From Emydura subglobosa (taxonomy: Eukaryota > Chordata > Testudines > Chelidae), in contig ML679961.1 in NCBI GenBank assembly GCA_007922225.1, positions 7,919,702 to 7,983,701 on the forward strand: a stretch of 64,000 nucleotides of DNA, in the 5' to 3' direction. Both the position numbers and the translations under genes were made by a program. The notes under the pieces were generated by a model that did not search any database, was not told the DNA's origin, and saw only the letters and a program-made list of their open reading frames with translations. This document shows, piece after piece, positions 44,300 to 55,748 of the stretch (position 1 is its first letter; each line of letters begins with the position of its first letter).

Positions 44300-46132
44300 G
44301 ATTTCCACAAAGGTTGCAACCAAGACACTGGAACAAAGTATTAAACCGTCTCTGTGTAATGACTTAGAGGATCACAGGGTGATAAGGAATAGCCCGCGTG
44401 GATTTGTCAAGAATAAATCATGCAAAACAGATGTGATTTCCTTCTTTGATAGTGTTACTGGGCTGGTGGATTGCGGTGGGGGGGGGAAGCAGTGTATGTG
44501 GCATATCTTGATTTTAGTAAGGCTTTTCACACAGTCCCTGTGAGTCGGTGCGAGGGTGCCCCCTCTAGCCAGATGGGGACGTGACTCCTGAGCTCAGGCC
44601 GCCTGGCAGGGCTGTTGGTCTATCCCGGGTGCCCAGGAATCTGAAAACTCTCTGTGCTCCTAAGTCCATCAGGAGGTTAGTAGCAGAGCCTCCACCAGCT
44701 TCCAACTCAAGGCCCTCAAGCTACATAAATTGGATCAGGGTTCGTCAACTCAGGCTGTGCCCTGAGCTCCTTCCGGCCTTCCCCCAGGCCTCTGCGGACT
44801 TGTCAGCCTGTCGGTCCGGTCGTCTCTTTCCAGGATGTCGTCCCGGGGCGGCGCCTTCAGCAGCTTGCTGGCCGGTGTGGCCTACTCTCTCCTCCATCCC
44901 TCTGATTCCCAGCCCTTTTATCCTCCCAGCTGCGGTGAATGAGGGTGCCAATCAGCAGTGGCCGGCAGTGCCTGTGTTAACCCTTTGGTTGCTGGACCAG
45001 CATGGGGCACATGCAGCCCATGACAGTCCCACGTGACAGTCTCATAAGCAAACTACCGAAATGGGGTCTAAGTGAAATTACTTACTACCCGGTAGGCGCA
45101 CAAGTGGTTGACAGACCATACTCACAGACTAGTAATCAATGGTTCATTGTCAAATGGGGCGGGTGTCCACTGCTATCTGGTCCCACTGCTCTTCAATATT
45201 TTCATTAACAATTTGGATAATGGAGTGACCAGTTCACTTATCACATTTTTGGATGACACCAGGCTGAGAGGGCTTGCAAGACCTTAGGAGGACTGGATTA
45301 GAATTCAAAACGGCCTTGACAAGTGAGAGAATTGGTCTGAAATCAACAAGATACAATTCAATAACGACAAGTGCAAAGAACTTCACTTCAGAGGGAAGAA
45401 TCAAAGGCACAGATACAAAATGGGGAATAACTGGCTAGTTGATAGTCCTGCACAAAAGGATCTGGAAGTTATTGCAGATGACAAATTGAATATGAGTCAA
45501 CAATGTGATGCAGCTACAGAAAGGCTAACATTCCACTGAGTTGTATTAGCAGGAATGTCATGGGAGGGAAACAGGGGAGGTAATTGTCCCATTTTACTCG
45601 GCACTGGTGAGGCCTCCGCTGGAGTACTATGTCCACTTCTAGGGGCCACTATTTAGGAAAAAATGTGGACACATTGTAGCGAGTCCAGAGAAGAGCTACA
45701 AAAATGAAAAAAGGGTTAGAAAACCTGATCTGTGAGGAAAGGTTAAAAAAACTGGGTATGTTTAGTCTTGAGAAAAGAACATGGAGGGAGGGGAACCAGA
45801 GAACAGCCTTCTAATATGTTATGTTATAAACAGGATGGTGATCAATTGTTTCCAAGTCCACTGAAAGTAGGACAAGTAATGGCCTTAATCTGCAGCAAGG
45901 GAGATTTAGGTTAGTTTTTAGGAAAAACTTTCTAACTATAAGGATAGTTAAGCTCTTGGATAGGTTACCAAGTGAGGTTATGGGATACCCGTCTTTGGAT
46001 GTTTTTAAGAACAGGTTGGACAAACAGCTGTCAGGGATGGTCTAGGTACATTTGGTCCTGCCTACATACAGGGGGCTGGACTAGATGACCTCACAAGATC
46101 CCTTCCAGATCCCTTATTTTTCTATGATTTTA
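44300..46132 (+). mobile_element. CR1 LINE, longest copy, split by a 484-bp insertion
   Basis: 44300-44538 carries the RT-domain remnants 'NSPRGFVKN', 'SCKTDVISFFDSVTGLVD' and 'ILILVRLFTQS' (frame-shifted 'DFSKAFDT'). 45031-46132 continues through 'LISKLPKWGLSEITY', the thumb region, 'FLDDTRLRGLA', and the C-terminal end 'LERVQ'-like and 'FRLVFRKNFL', to the 3' UTR ('gggggctggactagatgacc'). About 1.34 kb of CR1 without the insert. Many stops; dead. Confidence 0.88.
44539..45022. mobile_element. Unclassified insertion with 8-bp duplication
   Basis: Flanked by ACAGTCCC on both sides (44531-44538 and 45023-45030), and the CR1 sequence reads through when it is skipped. It begins 'tgtgagtcggtgcgagggtg' and ends 'gggcacatgcagcccatg'; terminal inverted repeats are not convincing. 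GC-rich, no coding. The 8-bp duplication suggests hAT, but an LTR or other element cannot be excluded. Confidence 0.6.
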
Positions 46133-46149
46133 TTTTAAGACTCTGTGTG

Positions 46150-46420
46150 TCCAGAACTAGAAAGGCAGAACATGTAGGTTTGACAGTAAGGGTGATTAAA
46201 CAACCAAGGGAAACAATAGATTCGCCATCTCTTGATGTTTGCAAATCAAGACTGGTTGCCTTCCTGGATGATATGCTTTAGTAAAACCCCAGGTACTGGG
46301 ATCAACACAGGGGTGACGGGGTGAAATTCCGGAGGAGTTCTTTGGCCTGTGATTTACAGGAGGTCAGACTATATGATCTAGTGGTCCGTTCTGGCCTTAA
46401 ACTCTCTGGTTCTATAAAAC
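46150..46420 (+). mobile_element. CR1 3' tail, third type
   Basis: 'caaatcaagactggttgcc', 'tgatttacaggaggtcagac', 'gatctagtggtccgttctgg', 'ccttaaactctctggttct': the CR1 subfamily ending in GATCTAGTGGTCCCTTCTGGCC. Immediately follows the previous CR1. Confidence 0.85.
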
Positions 46421-46734
46421 TATTGCTTGTGTGGAGCCCGTCCACCACTGGCCTGGGGTTCAGCTTAGGCTTTTCAGAGCCATAGTTGAGCCCACAGCGG
46501 CAGTCAATACACAGCTGGCCCAGCTCTTCTTCCTCTGACCACTGGATGCCCTTTCTCAATAGTTAAGGGCCAACATTTTCAAAAGATGCCCGAGTGATTT
46601 AATAGCCTGTGTCCTATGGTCTTCCTATTATCTTCTTACTTTCCAGTTGCATAATGGTAGCCTCACATCCGCCTTCCAGTTGGCCGTGTCGCCCAGCATT
46701 TTCATTCCTTCCTCATCGCTCTAGAGTCTTACAG
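46421..46734. other. Unannotated stretch
   Basis: Nothing recognised. Confidence 0.5.
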
Positions 46735-47065
46735 GTTGCACAGATTCCAAGGCCAGACAGGAGCATTGTGACCATCTAATCTGACCTCCTGTCTAACACC
46801 GGCCAGAGGACTTCCCCAAAATAATTCTAGAGCAGAGCTTTCAGAGAAACACCCACTCATGATTTTAAAATGGTCAGTGATGAAGAATCCACCACAACCC
46901 TCAGTAAATTGTTCGGGAGGTTAATCACGCTCACAATTTAAAATGTACACCTAATTTCCACGTCTGAATTTGTGTAGCTTCAACCTCCAGCCGTAGGACC
47001 AGGGCATACCCTTCTCTGCTGGACGGAAGAGCTCGTAGTTAAATATTTGCTGCCCATGTAGGTCC
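46735..47065 (-). mobile_element. CR1 3' fragment (third type), minus strand
   Basis: 'gcattgtgaccatctaatct', 'gacctcctgtctaacacc', 'gatgaagaatccaccacaac' and 'aaatgtacacctaatttcc' are the minus-strand 3' UTR and ORF2 end of the same subfamily as 49140-49508. Confidence 0.8.
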
Positions 47066-49139
47066 TAACTCCCTTTTCCGTTCCTGCAGGAGGACCTCAT
47101 GCCACAGCTTCCGCAGCTCCATGAAAGACTGGGGAGAAGCAGCAGAAAAGATCTGAAAACCCTTTCTCCACGGCCACTCTCCATTTCACTCCGGGAGGTT
47201 CTCAGCTTCCTCTTGAGCTCCCGCTTAGTCATGGTATCTGAAAACCCTGGGCTACCGCGCCTCTTCTGGGAAGCTCTCTGCTAGGGCCATGGTGCCCAGA
47301 ATATCCCTGCTGGTGCAGGAGAGGGAGGAGCTGGCTGGATATAAGGAGGATTCTTTACTGAAGAGTTTGGACCCAGGCAGATGCTGCAATTGTTCTGGAC
47401 TACATAACCTCGGCGACCGTGCCTCAATCCTGTCCCAGGCTAAGTGCCCTGGAACCGGGTTCAGGCTTCACCGGAATGTCTGACTGATGACACTGTAACC
47501 CCCCGTGGTGACGATGGGCCATATCTAGCGGTTGATGAGCCTGTCCGCAGCCAAGGCGTTCCGAGTGAGGCCTTTCAGCTCAGGTACCAGAAGCTCATGC
47601 TTTCAGTTCCCCGGTTCAGATCCTGCTGCTGACGACTTCCCTCGGCGGCGCTGGGTTACAGCTGCAGTAATCAAACGTGCTTTAACCAAGCGGTTACAAA
47701 TGGTCCTATTCAGAAAAATGAGGCTGGCCCTCTCCCCTTAGGAAGTGCTTCTCAGACTGACTCTCCCGCGCCCGCTCTACCCTAACGCCTCGCTTCAGAA
47801 AGGAGCCGAGGTTATGTTCTAGCTCCCATAAGAACACCACAGCAAGTTTGCGTGTGGGAGACAGTTCCTGGCAGTTACAAGTCAGCTTGGATCACAATAG
47901 AAGAACCCATATTCGCCGCGTCTGACTCAGCAGCAGAGAGGTTGTTGAAATATGGAGCTGCCTTGCATATGTTTCTGGCTTTGATATCAGCACTCCAGCT
48001 CATCCCCCTGGCCTCTCGCTGCTTTCACTCGGCTTCCCACATGAGTTGCTCTGTTTGGTGCTTGTCTAAATGATCCGAGCCCGGAGGGCTCTGAGTTACT
48101 AAACCACATTGCATCAGAGCATCTTTCTTCCCAGAGTGTTTTACAAACTATTAATAAATATCTGACCACGTTAACTGTAACCGTAGGGAATTTTTTTGTG
48201 TTAACCCAGATCCCACTGGTTGTTTTTGGATCACATAACCAGAAAATGTCACGTGCTGTTGTTGCATCAGAGTAATAGTCGACTTTCAATGTCATTCCAT
48301 GGTGGAGGGAGGAAACCCGCCTTGTCAGTAATAAGTAGCTGGTGCAGGCTACCAACCTCTTTCCCAGCAACAGAGGAAGCAGCTAGCATTGCAGACAAAA
48401 GCCAGGCAGCTCCAACATCTCTTGGCAGGGAGAGAGCCAGGCCAAGACAGCTCAGGTATCTTCCCTGGCTAAAAGGCCATGAAATCCTTTCCCCGTCCTC
48501 TCCTATAGTCAGCTCCTGCTTTGAAGAGGTAACGTGTGAGGGAGTGGGTGTGGAGTCCCCAGTGGCTGGACTTTTCTGACCTCTGTGCCAGCGGAGCTGG
48601 GGTAAAGGGTCTGCAAGCGCTCCAAGGAACTGGGCTCTTAAAATGATAAAGAATAGCGGAAAATCATCAGGAGAACTCAGGGCAGTTGTATTACCTGGGA
48701 CTACTAGGGAGAGATTTTCAGAAACACCCACGGAACCAGGCATGGCCATCAGTCCCAATGGGTTCCCTGCCATCCCCCTACCTCATTTTTTGACGTGGAC
48801 TAGAGTTCAACTTGACGGTGTCACTTTAAACACTTGTCTGACCCTCATTTTCCGACAGATGTCATTTTGTTAAACTAAACATTCAAGACAAAACAAGCAA
48901 ACGCACTTGTTCTCAAAGAGGGATCTGTTCGCAGGCACGTGCCTGTCGGTTTTTGCTGTAACCCTGTCTAAATTGCTTGTTTTTAAAAAGGAAAAAGTGT
49001 TTCAGGAAGGGGAGGAGGGGAATATTCAACCCTCTCCAAATCCCAACATTCCCAAAGGAATGTTGCTCATACTTACCCAAAAAAATCCACTCCCGGAAAA
49101 AGACCAAGCATGGAAGATTTCACCCTGAAAGGTAAATGA
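47066..49139. other. Unannotated stretch
   Basis: No host exon, RNA gene or clear transposon recognised. A 168-aa minus-strand frame at 48267-48773 overlaps a 119-aa plus-strand frame and has no familiar motif. Confidence 0.45.
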
Positions 49140-50232
49140 TTCATAGATTCCGAGACCACTGTGATCATCCGGTCTGACCTCCTGCATAGCACAGGTCACA
49201 GAACTTCCCCCAGATAATTCCTACAGCAGCTCATTTGCAAAACTATCTCATCCCGGTTTAAAAATAGTCAGTAATGGAGAATCCACCACGAGCCTTGGTA
49301 AATTGTCCCAATGGTTAATTACTCTCACTGTTAAAAATGTACACCTTGTTTCCAGTGTGCATTTGTCTAACTTCACCTTCCAGCCATTGGATCGTGTTAC
49401 ACCTGTCTCTGCTAGCTTGAAAACCCCATTATTCAACATTTCTTCCCCGTGTAGATACTTACAGACTGTCATCAAGTCACCCCAAACCATCCCTTTGTTA
49501 AACTAATAGATGAAGTTATTTCAGTCTAATGACATCATCACCGGTCCTAACCACATCAATCACACCATAAGGGGCTCATTCACCTGCATATCCACTAATG
49601 TCATATATGCCATCATGTGCCAGCAATGCCCCTCTGCCATGTACGTTGGCCAAACTGGACTATCACTACGCACAAAGATAAATGGACACAAATCAGACAT
49701 AAAAAACAACAACATCCATAAACCAGTGGGAGAACACTTTAATTCCCCAGGGCATTCTGTCTCTGACCTGAAAGTTGCTGTACTTCTCCAAAAAACTCCA
49801 AAAACAGACTTCAAAGAGAAACTGCTGAATTAAAAATGATCTGCAAACCTGACACATTCAAACTGGGTTTAAACAGAGACTTGGAGTGGCTATCTCACTA
49901 CGGAAGGTAAATTACTTTGCTCACCCATTCTCACCTCCTACTCAATGGTTGTTATTAGGTCTTAAGTACCGGACTCCACCTCCCCCATTGTTCTCAATGC
50001 ACCTGGATACCTATAAGATGCCTCTGTGTTACCTATTTTCTGTATTATTGCATCTGAAGAAGAGAGCTAAGTCTCTCGAAAGCTTATGTCTACAAATATT
50101 AAATTTGTTAGTCTTTAAAGTGCCACAAAACTCTCGTTGTCTTTCCAGTCTATCACTGTAAGTCACGTTTTCTAGTCCTTTAAACATTCGCATGGACCTC
50201 TCCAATTTATCAACATCCTTCCGAAATGTCTG
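49140..50232 (-). mobile_element. CR1 3' fragment interrupted by a Penelope-like element
   Basis: 49140-49508: 'gatcatccggtctgacctcc', 'gagaatccaccacgagcct', and the minus-strand frame 'GDLMTVCKYLHGEEM', 'LDKCTLETRCTFLTVRVIN'. 50152-50232 resumes ('cattcgcatggacctctcc', 'aatttatcaacatcctt'). The Penelope-like piece lies between. CR1 is the older layer. Confidence 0.8.
49510..50151 (+). mobile_element. Penelope-like element 3' part (GIY-YIG endonuclease domain and tail)
   Basis: Penelope-like elements encode a reverse transcriptase followed by a GIY-YIG nuclease that nicks target DNA. The open frame 49510-49833 (107 aa) holds the nuclease: 'VIYAIMC' (residues 31-37, GIY equivalent), 'CPSAMYVGQTG' (40-50, YIG equivalent with Tyr45), 'LRTKINGHKSDI' (arginine 54 and histidine 60 of the catalytic set), then 'KPVGEHFNSPGHSVSDLKV'. 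The paired cysteines before the YIG motif are typical of the family. The reverse transcriptase is absent, so the copy is 5'-truncated. The 3' region (50050-50150) has 'tctgaagaagagagctaag', 'tctctcgaaagctta' and 'ttgttagtctttaaagtgcc', the usual tail. The nuclease frame is still open, which suggests a fairly young insertion. It lacks the element's own start; the ATG at 49510 is in flanking sequence or nearby. Confidence 0.88.
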
Positions 50233-50716
50233 ATGCTTTTCAAAACAAGCCCTTTGGCGTTCCGACTACAGGTGCGTAATAAGGCTAGAGATTAATTAGC
50301 TAAACAGCCCTAAGTGTTTTTTAATTGAGGCTATAAGAAAGATAACATGAGCTGCTTGCTAAGTGCTGGAAATACATGACACAAAGCTATTTCTTTCACT
50401 TTAGCACTTAAGCAAGGTTTGCCCCTGAGTGAAATCTGTGGCTGCATAGCAGCAGAGGGTGAACCGTTTGCTTCAGAGAGTGTGATTACAGGGGAAGGGA
50501 AACAACAGTGAAAGCAAGGAGCTTGCCAGAGAGCAATTACTGAAAACAAACAAGTGCGGTGCAGGGTTTTTCAATTGTGAATTTCCATTATGTCTCACTC
50601 ACCCTTGTGGTATCAGCTCCATTGAGTTTAAACCTCGGCATATTGTGGCCACTATTGAGAAACTGGACAGCATTATACAGATCTATGGTTTTCTTTAGGG
50701 GCAAGTTATAGTGGAG
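50233..50716. other. Unannotated stretch
   Basis: Nothing recognised. Confidence 0.5.
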
Positions 50717-50876
50717 GAAATTATCAGGTCAGATCCAATCAATGCTCCATTTAGCCCAGTATCCTGCCTGCAACAGCGGCTGGTGCCAGCGGCTTCTGAG
50801 TAAGGGGTGGGAAATGAACCATTATTGGTTAATCTGCCTATCGGAAGAAATTTCTCTCTCAACCAGGACATTTCAG
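50717..50876 (-). mobile_element. CR1-type 3' fragment
   Basis: 'tcagatccaatcaatgctcc', 'atttagcccagtatcctgcc', 'ggctggtgccagcggcttct': the 3' UTR wording of the 'GGGTCAGACCA' CR1 subfamily, minus strand. Confidence 0.7.
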
Positions 50877-51675
50877 CCATGTCCACACTGCAGGGTACGT
50901 CTGGGGCTGTGGGCCTCACATCTGCAGACTCAATGTTTCCAAGCCCACAGTTTGGGCCTACCAACTCATCCAGCCAAGCCATTTTGGGATCCCACGTTCC
51001 CAGCGGCTGGAGACATCAAGACAGCTCACCCTGTCCGTCTGATTCTGGGGATGCTGGCGGGCGTTTTGGCAGTGGTATTGGACCTGCTGAAGGCACCTCT
51101 CCAAAGGGGGGCATTGGCACGCCAGTCACAAGCCTGCTGGCACTGTCATGCTTCCTGCTATAGCTGCCCATTCCCCAGAGGGAGACCAGCACCCCTGCAG
51201 CAGGCCACAGGCACAGGCTGGTGGGATCCCATTGCCACACACACCTGGGATGACCAGCAGTGGCTCCAGAGCTTTTGCATGACGGCCCTGGAGGTTTGTG
51301 ATCAGCTTGCCCTGACCGCTGAGCACCACAACACCCATACGAGGAGGCTGGGCTGGTCCAGAAGTGGGTCGCTATAGCCAGCTGGAAGCTGGTTATCCCA
51401 GACTGCTACAGGTCTGTTGCTAACCAGTTTGGAGTCAGCAAGTCAACCATGGGGGTTGTTATGCTGGAGAGGTCCTCAGAACTCTGTTGGACACATACGC
51501 ACCTGAAATAAGTGCTAGCTTTGAGCAAACAGGCTTTCCATACCACGCTGGGGTCACTGGTGGAACTCGTGTGTCCAGCCGTCTCCCTCCACAAGGAGCA
51601 CATGAGCACATAACCGCCAGGGGTGTGAGCGCCAGGGCAATTGCCTGCAACATCCTGGCCAAACCTCACTGAATT
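50877..51675 (+). pseudogene. PIF/Harbinger transposase relic, second copy
   Basis: Plus-strand remnants in broken frames: 'WWDPIATHTWDDQQWLQSF' (about 51220-51280) and 'ALEVCDQLAL', then 'VAIASWKLVIPDCYRSV' and 'ANQFGVSKSTMGVVML' (about 51366-51470), then 'GFPYHAGVTGGTR' (about 51535; normally GFPN…AIDGTH) and 'PPQGAHEHIT'. The order matches the 26-kb copy, but the sequence is a different Harbinger subfamily. The left end at 50877 ('catgtccacactgcagggta') resembles the MITE end at 52449. No intact catalytic triad. Dead copy. Confidence 0.78.
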
Positions 51676-52448
51676 CCGTTTAAGTCACTTAGCAGTTTGT
51701 TGTATTAAAAACGCAAATGTTTGTGCATTATGGGGGGACTGCACGGAATGTCTCTAGGACATGGCTAACGTAAACCCCTGGAAGTGTTAAGAGCGCCGAA
51801 GGACTCCTTTAAACAATATGCCATGTACGAATGAATTTTTAGTTGAATGGGTTTCCTTGGGAGAAGGGGCAGGCAACTTCTCCTCTCCGGACCCGACCTT
51901 CTGAAGCTACGCCCTGAGAAGAAACCCATTGTCTGCTGATCACCTGTTCCCAGGCACCCAAGATCAGAGACCCAAACTGTGTAAAGGAGTGACTCACAGA
52001 TCCATGGCTGTTAGCTTAACATAACTGTTAACAGGCTGACTTGGGGAATTCACAATGCAGGCAGGGAACTGGGCAGCTTGGAAAAACCCCGATCAGAAGG
52101 GAAAGACACATGTCTCTCCCCAAGAGAGGTGATGTCTGAGGAGTCTAGAGTCTAGCGTAGGTGTTCTTGCTGGACCATGAGGGGGAAATATAGGTGCAGT
52201 TTCCCAGTGGCAGCTTGTCCTCCTCAAGGAGCACCTGAGTATGTAAACCACAAAGGATACTGGTCCATCATTATGTAGGCCCTGGTCAACCACAGATGCA
52301 AATTCGTGGATACTAAGGTGGGATGCGTCCAGTTCCTGGGAATCAAGTGAGGCGTTGTGGGCTGGAAGAGCTGGGAAGGGCAGGCTCAGGGGATTGTAAA
52401 ACAGCACCAGCAGACTTTCCAGCCCAGAGTCTGGCAACCTGGACTTGA
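51676..52448. other. Unannotated stretch
   Basis: Possibly the non-coding 3' part of the Harbinger relic to the left, but no right terminus was identified. Confidence 0.35.
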
Positions 52449-52650
52449 GCTGTGTCCACATTGCAAAATGCTTAGGCTTGGACCCACATTCTAGCAGGAC
52501 TCTGGCTTGGACCCATATCCCTGGCCAGGTCAGGAGACCCGAATCTTGAGGGCTCCCTGGCCTGACTGATCTGTGTGTGGAGGATAAAGGGGCTTAGGCT
52601 TACCCCTGAGTTAGAGCCCAGGTTCACTGTGTTGTGTAGACAGACCTACA
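52449..52650. mobile_element. MITE with 'TGTCCACA…TGTAGACA' ends
   Basis: The left end 'gagctgtgtccacattgc' and the reverse-complemented right end 'ggtctgtctacacaacac' are similar inverted repeats. Internal wording 'ggcttggacccacattctag', 'caggagacccgaatcttgag'. About 200 bp, non-coding. Confidence 0.6.
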
Positions 52651-54718
52651 CTAGCTGCCTCTCACAAGAAGGAGCAGCATGAAATTAACAAGAAACAAGT
52701 CAGTTTCACAATGGCTTATTCACAATCCTAAAGACAGCTAGTGAAATTACCAAGAACCCAGGCTGCAGTTTCACTTCTTAGGAAAGCTAGAAATAGCCCC
52801 AGAGACAGGCAACGGAGCCCTTCACAAGGGTTGCCTATGAGTCTTATGATAATTATTGTTTTTACTTAAAGCCCCAGCTCCTGGAATCCCGTGGCGATGT
52901 GATGATTTCAGCCTTCATTCTTGAAGAAAAAGTACGTTTCCAGCTCTCGTGGCTGTGGGAAAAGCTTCAAAATGTGACCCCCAGTGCACCCTAATGGCTC
53001 AAAAAAGCGGACGGCAAATAAAAAGAACCCCACATCTATTATTTGTACATAATATTATGATTTTAAAGCCAATCTCGTGATTTTTGAGGACCCTGACTCG
53101 TGATTTTTTGAACATTTGGGGTGGGCTATACTGCATTTCCTTTCCTCATTCAGCAGACAGGTAGTGCTGGGCGTCAGAGTTGGGAGGAAAAGTTCCTACT
53201 TCTTTCCAGTAAACAGATGAGCAGATCTTCACATATTTCCAGGCACACACTAGACAGGGGCTGCTGACAACAGATGGAGCCTCTAGCAATGTACAGGGAC
53301 AGCGTTCGGGTATTAATCCCAGCGCCCTCCTCAGCAGCAGACATAGGTGTTGGGGTTCTCACCAGGACACTGCCTCATTTATCCTTTCGACTACCAGGCA
53401 TGAAATCCTGGCCCCACCGAAGTCAGTGGGAGTTTTGCCAACGGAGCTGGGATTTCACCCCAAGCGTCTGGCAAATGTGATGGCAAGCAGAAGCATCCTG
53501 TGTAGGAAAGCCAGATGGATTAGGTAATAAAACAGCTGCAAATCCCAGCAGCTGCAATCTTAATAAGGCATAAGGGTGACATGGATGTGGGTATATGATC
53601 CATACACAGGACACACACACACAGCCTCACTCAGCGCTCCGGTTGTGGTGTCACGTATGACACACCCAGCCTCAGAATAAATGTTTCATTTGTGTGGCTG
53701 GATGCCTCAGATCTATGTCATTCAGAAGGTCAGGTGAGTCATCTTCCGCCCCCATAACATCCCAGCAAGAAGGAGCCTAAGACAGGATGCAGGGGTGAAG
53801 CAAGAGCCAGGTGGGGGCGGGGAGCTAAGGAGGTAAACAGCACATGCTGCAGGAGATGCATGATCAGGATATTAACCTTTAATAACCAGGAAGCGTTTAA
53901 AGACGAGAGAGAGGTTTTTGCTTAAGTGTCAGCAGACCAAATACAAGCAGCTGAAGAAGGGGCTAAACTAAATAGTGCAGGGAAGGTAAGAGTGTGTTTT
54001 GGAGATTCACTTGCCACGCCAGCCGCATGGTTCAAAGCATAGCAACCACCTCCAGCTATTCTGAAGATCCTGGTGTGCAATTATAAAATCAGCCTGCGCT
54101 ATTATAACAGCATCTCAGTGATGTTCTCTGCCCCCTGAGCCGCCACCATGGCCTTCTCCGATCCACACCCACCTCCCACACACCCTGATGTACGGACTGA
54201 AATCACCCACTTTGCCAACCCTGAGCACCATGCGCCCCTCCAAGGCAGTGCTGAGCCGTGAGGATCTAGCTGTGTCAACAAACCAGCATTTCACAAGAGC
54301 CAGAGCAGTTTCTCTCGCCCCGGCTTTTGTATTTGTTTGGTCAGCTCTGTCCTGTTGCATGAGACGTCAGGTATTTTTGGAGTGCTGCCCCCTGCGATCT
54401 TTTCTTGGCTGGTTAGGAAAGGGAGGAATTTCACAGCTTGCTAAACTCTTGAGCAGATGACATCTCACTCGCTTCCTATCTGGTCACATTGCATAGCCAG
54501 AGGAGAGAGACTTCGACCACTCACATAGCTCGGAAAAACAAGCAGCCAGACATTGATTTCAGCCAGGGAGCTGTCCCTTAATTAGCGCATGCAAAATCTC
54601 TATTAACATTAGGGACCATACGTTTAATGACTTTTGGTCAGCACATTTTGGTGTGCATGCAGATCAGGGAGTTGGACATCTATTATTTTATCATATTTAG
54701 CACGGTAATGCCTACAGG
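52651..54718. other. Unannotated stretch
   Basis: Palindrome-type repeat at 53397-53462 ('gaagtcagtgggagttttgc'). No gene recognised. Confidence 0.45.
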
Positions 54719-55145
54719 TAGGGTTACCATATTTCAGGTGCCCCAAAAGAGGACACTGCAGGGGGAACGGGCAGAGGGGGTACATGCAGCAGGGGAACTC
54801 ACTGGAGGTGGGGGGCAGTGTTGCTCCCTGTCATGGTGGCAGCTGGCACAAGCCCAGGACACAGCAACAACCATCAGTCAGCGCCTCCCTGCGCTGGGCC
54901 CTCCTCCCTGGGAGTGCTGGGAGACAGGGCCTGGGGGATGGGCTCCAGGGGAATGAATCAATCAGCTACCAGTGTAGGGGAGGGACCAATCAAGAAGCCG
55001 ACCAGTCAGGGCTCTTTATGAGCTGCGGCCTCTGCTCTGAAAACATCCGGCCATTTCCTCTTATTTGAAAAATCCGCCTGGACAGAGGACAGAGCCTCAA
55101 AAAAAGAGGCAATGTCCAGGAAAACCTGGACATACGGTGACCCTA
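54719..55145. mobile_element. hAT MITE with perfect 8-bp duplication
   Basis: The ends are 'tagggttaccatattt' and, reverse-complemented, 'tagggtcaccgtatgt'. Both flanks are CCTACAGG (54711-54718 and 55146-55153), an exact 8-bp target duplication. 427 bp, no transposase. Confidence 0.88.
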
Positions 55146-55149
55146 CCTA

Positions 55150-55245
55150 CAGGCCACCCGAGAACAATGCCCCATTGTGCTAGGCCCTGTACAAATCTAG
55201 AATAAGAGACAGTTCCTGCCCTAGAGAACTTACAGTCTAACTACC
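55150..55245 (-). mobile_element. L2-like tail
   Basis: 'cattgtgctaggccctgtac', 'aagagacagttcctgcccta', 'gagaacttacagtctaac': minus-strand version of the tail family. Confidence 0.7.
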
Positions 55246-55714
55246 ATATCTGATTTGCATGGATCAGCCACACTAACATAGTGGGTGTGTTTGTCCCCCT
55301 CTACTGGGGACAGCTGCTATTACACCTGCTAGGTTCAAGATGTAGGGGGCTGTACTTTTAGTGCAAAATTTACCAGGTTCAAGCCCAGCTGTCAGCCCAA
55401 GTAAAGGGGTCGATATATGTGCTCCAATGGAAGCATGGGTGAACTTTAAAAGCGCCTCCGGGTGGATCAAAGGCCACGTTTCCTGTCACATCTCTATTTT
55501 GCCACTTACACCTGTTCCCTGAAAAAGGAACCACCCGTAGATCCACTCATAATTCGCACATCACTGGTGTGTGCAGATGGGTGTTTAGATGGCAAAGAGC
55601 CAATCTGTGGGCCACATTGTGGTGATGGCACGCGAAATCCAAGCCACACATCGGCATGCTTCTCTTTGCAAATGTCCCGTAGATCAACAGTTCATCCAAG
55701 AACCTGGAAGTTGC
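55246..55714. other. Unannotated stretch
   Basis: Nothing recognised. Confidence 0.45.
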
Positions 55715-55748
55715 CAAACCTTCAGAATGGCCCACAGTGGGTCAGACC

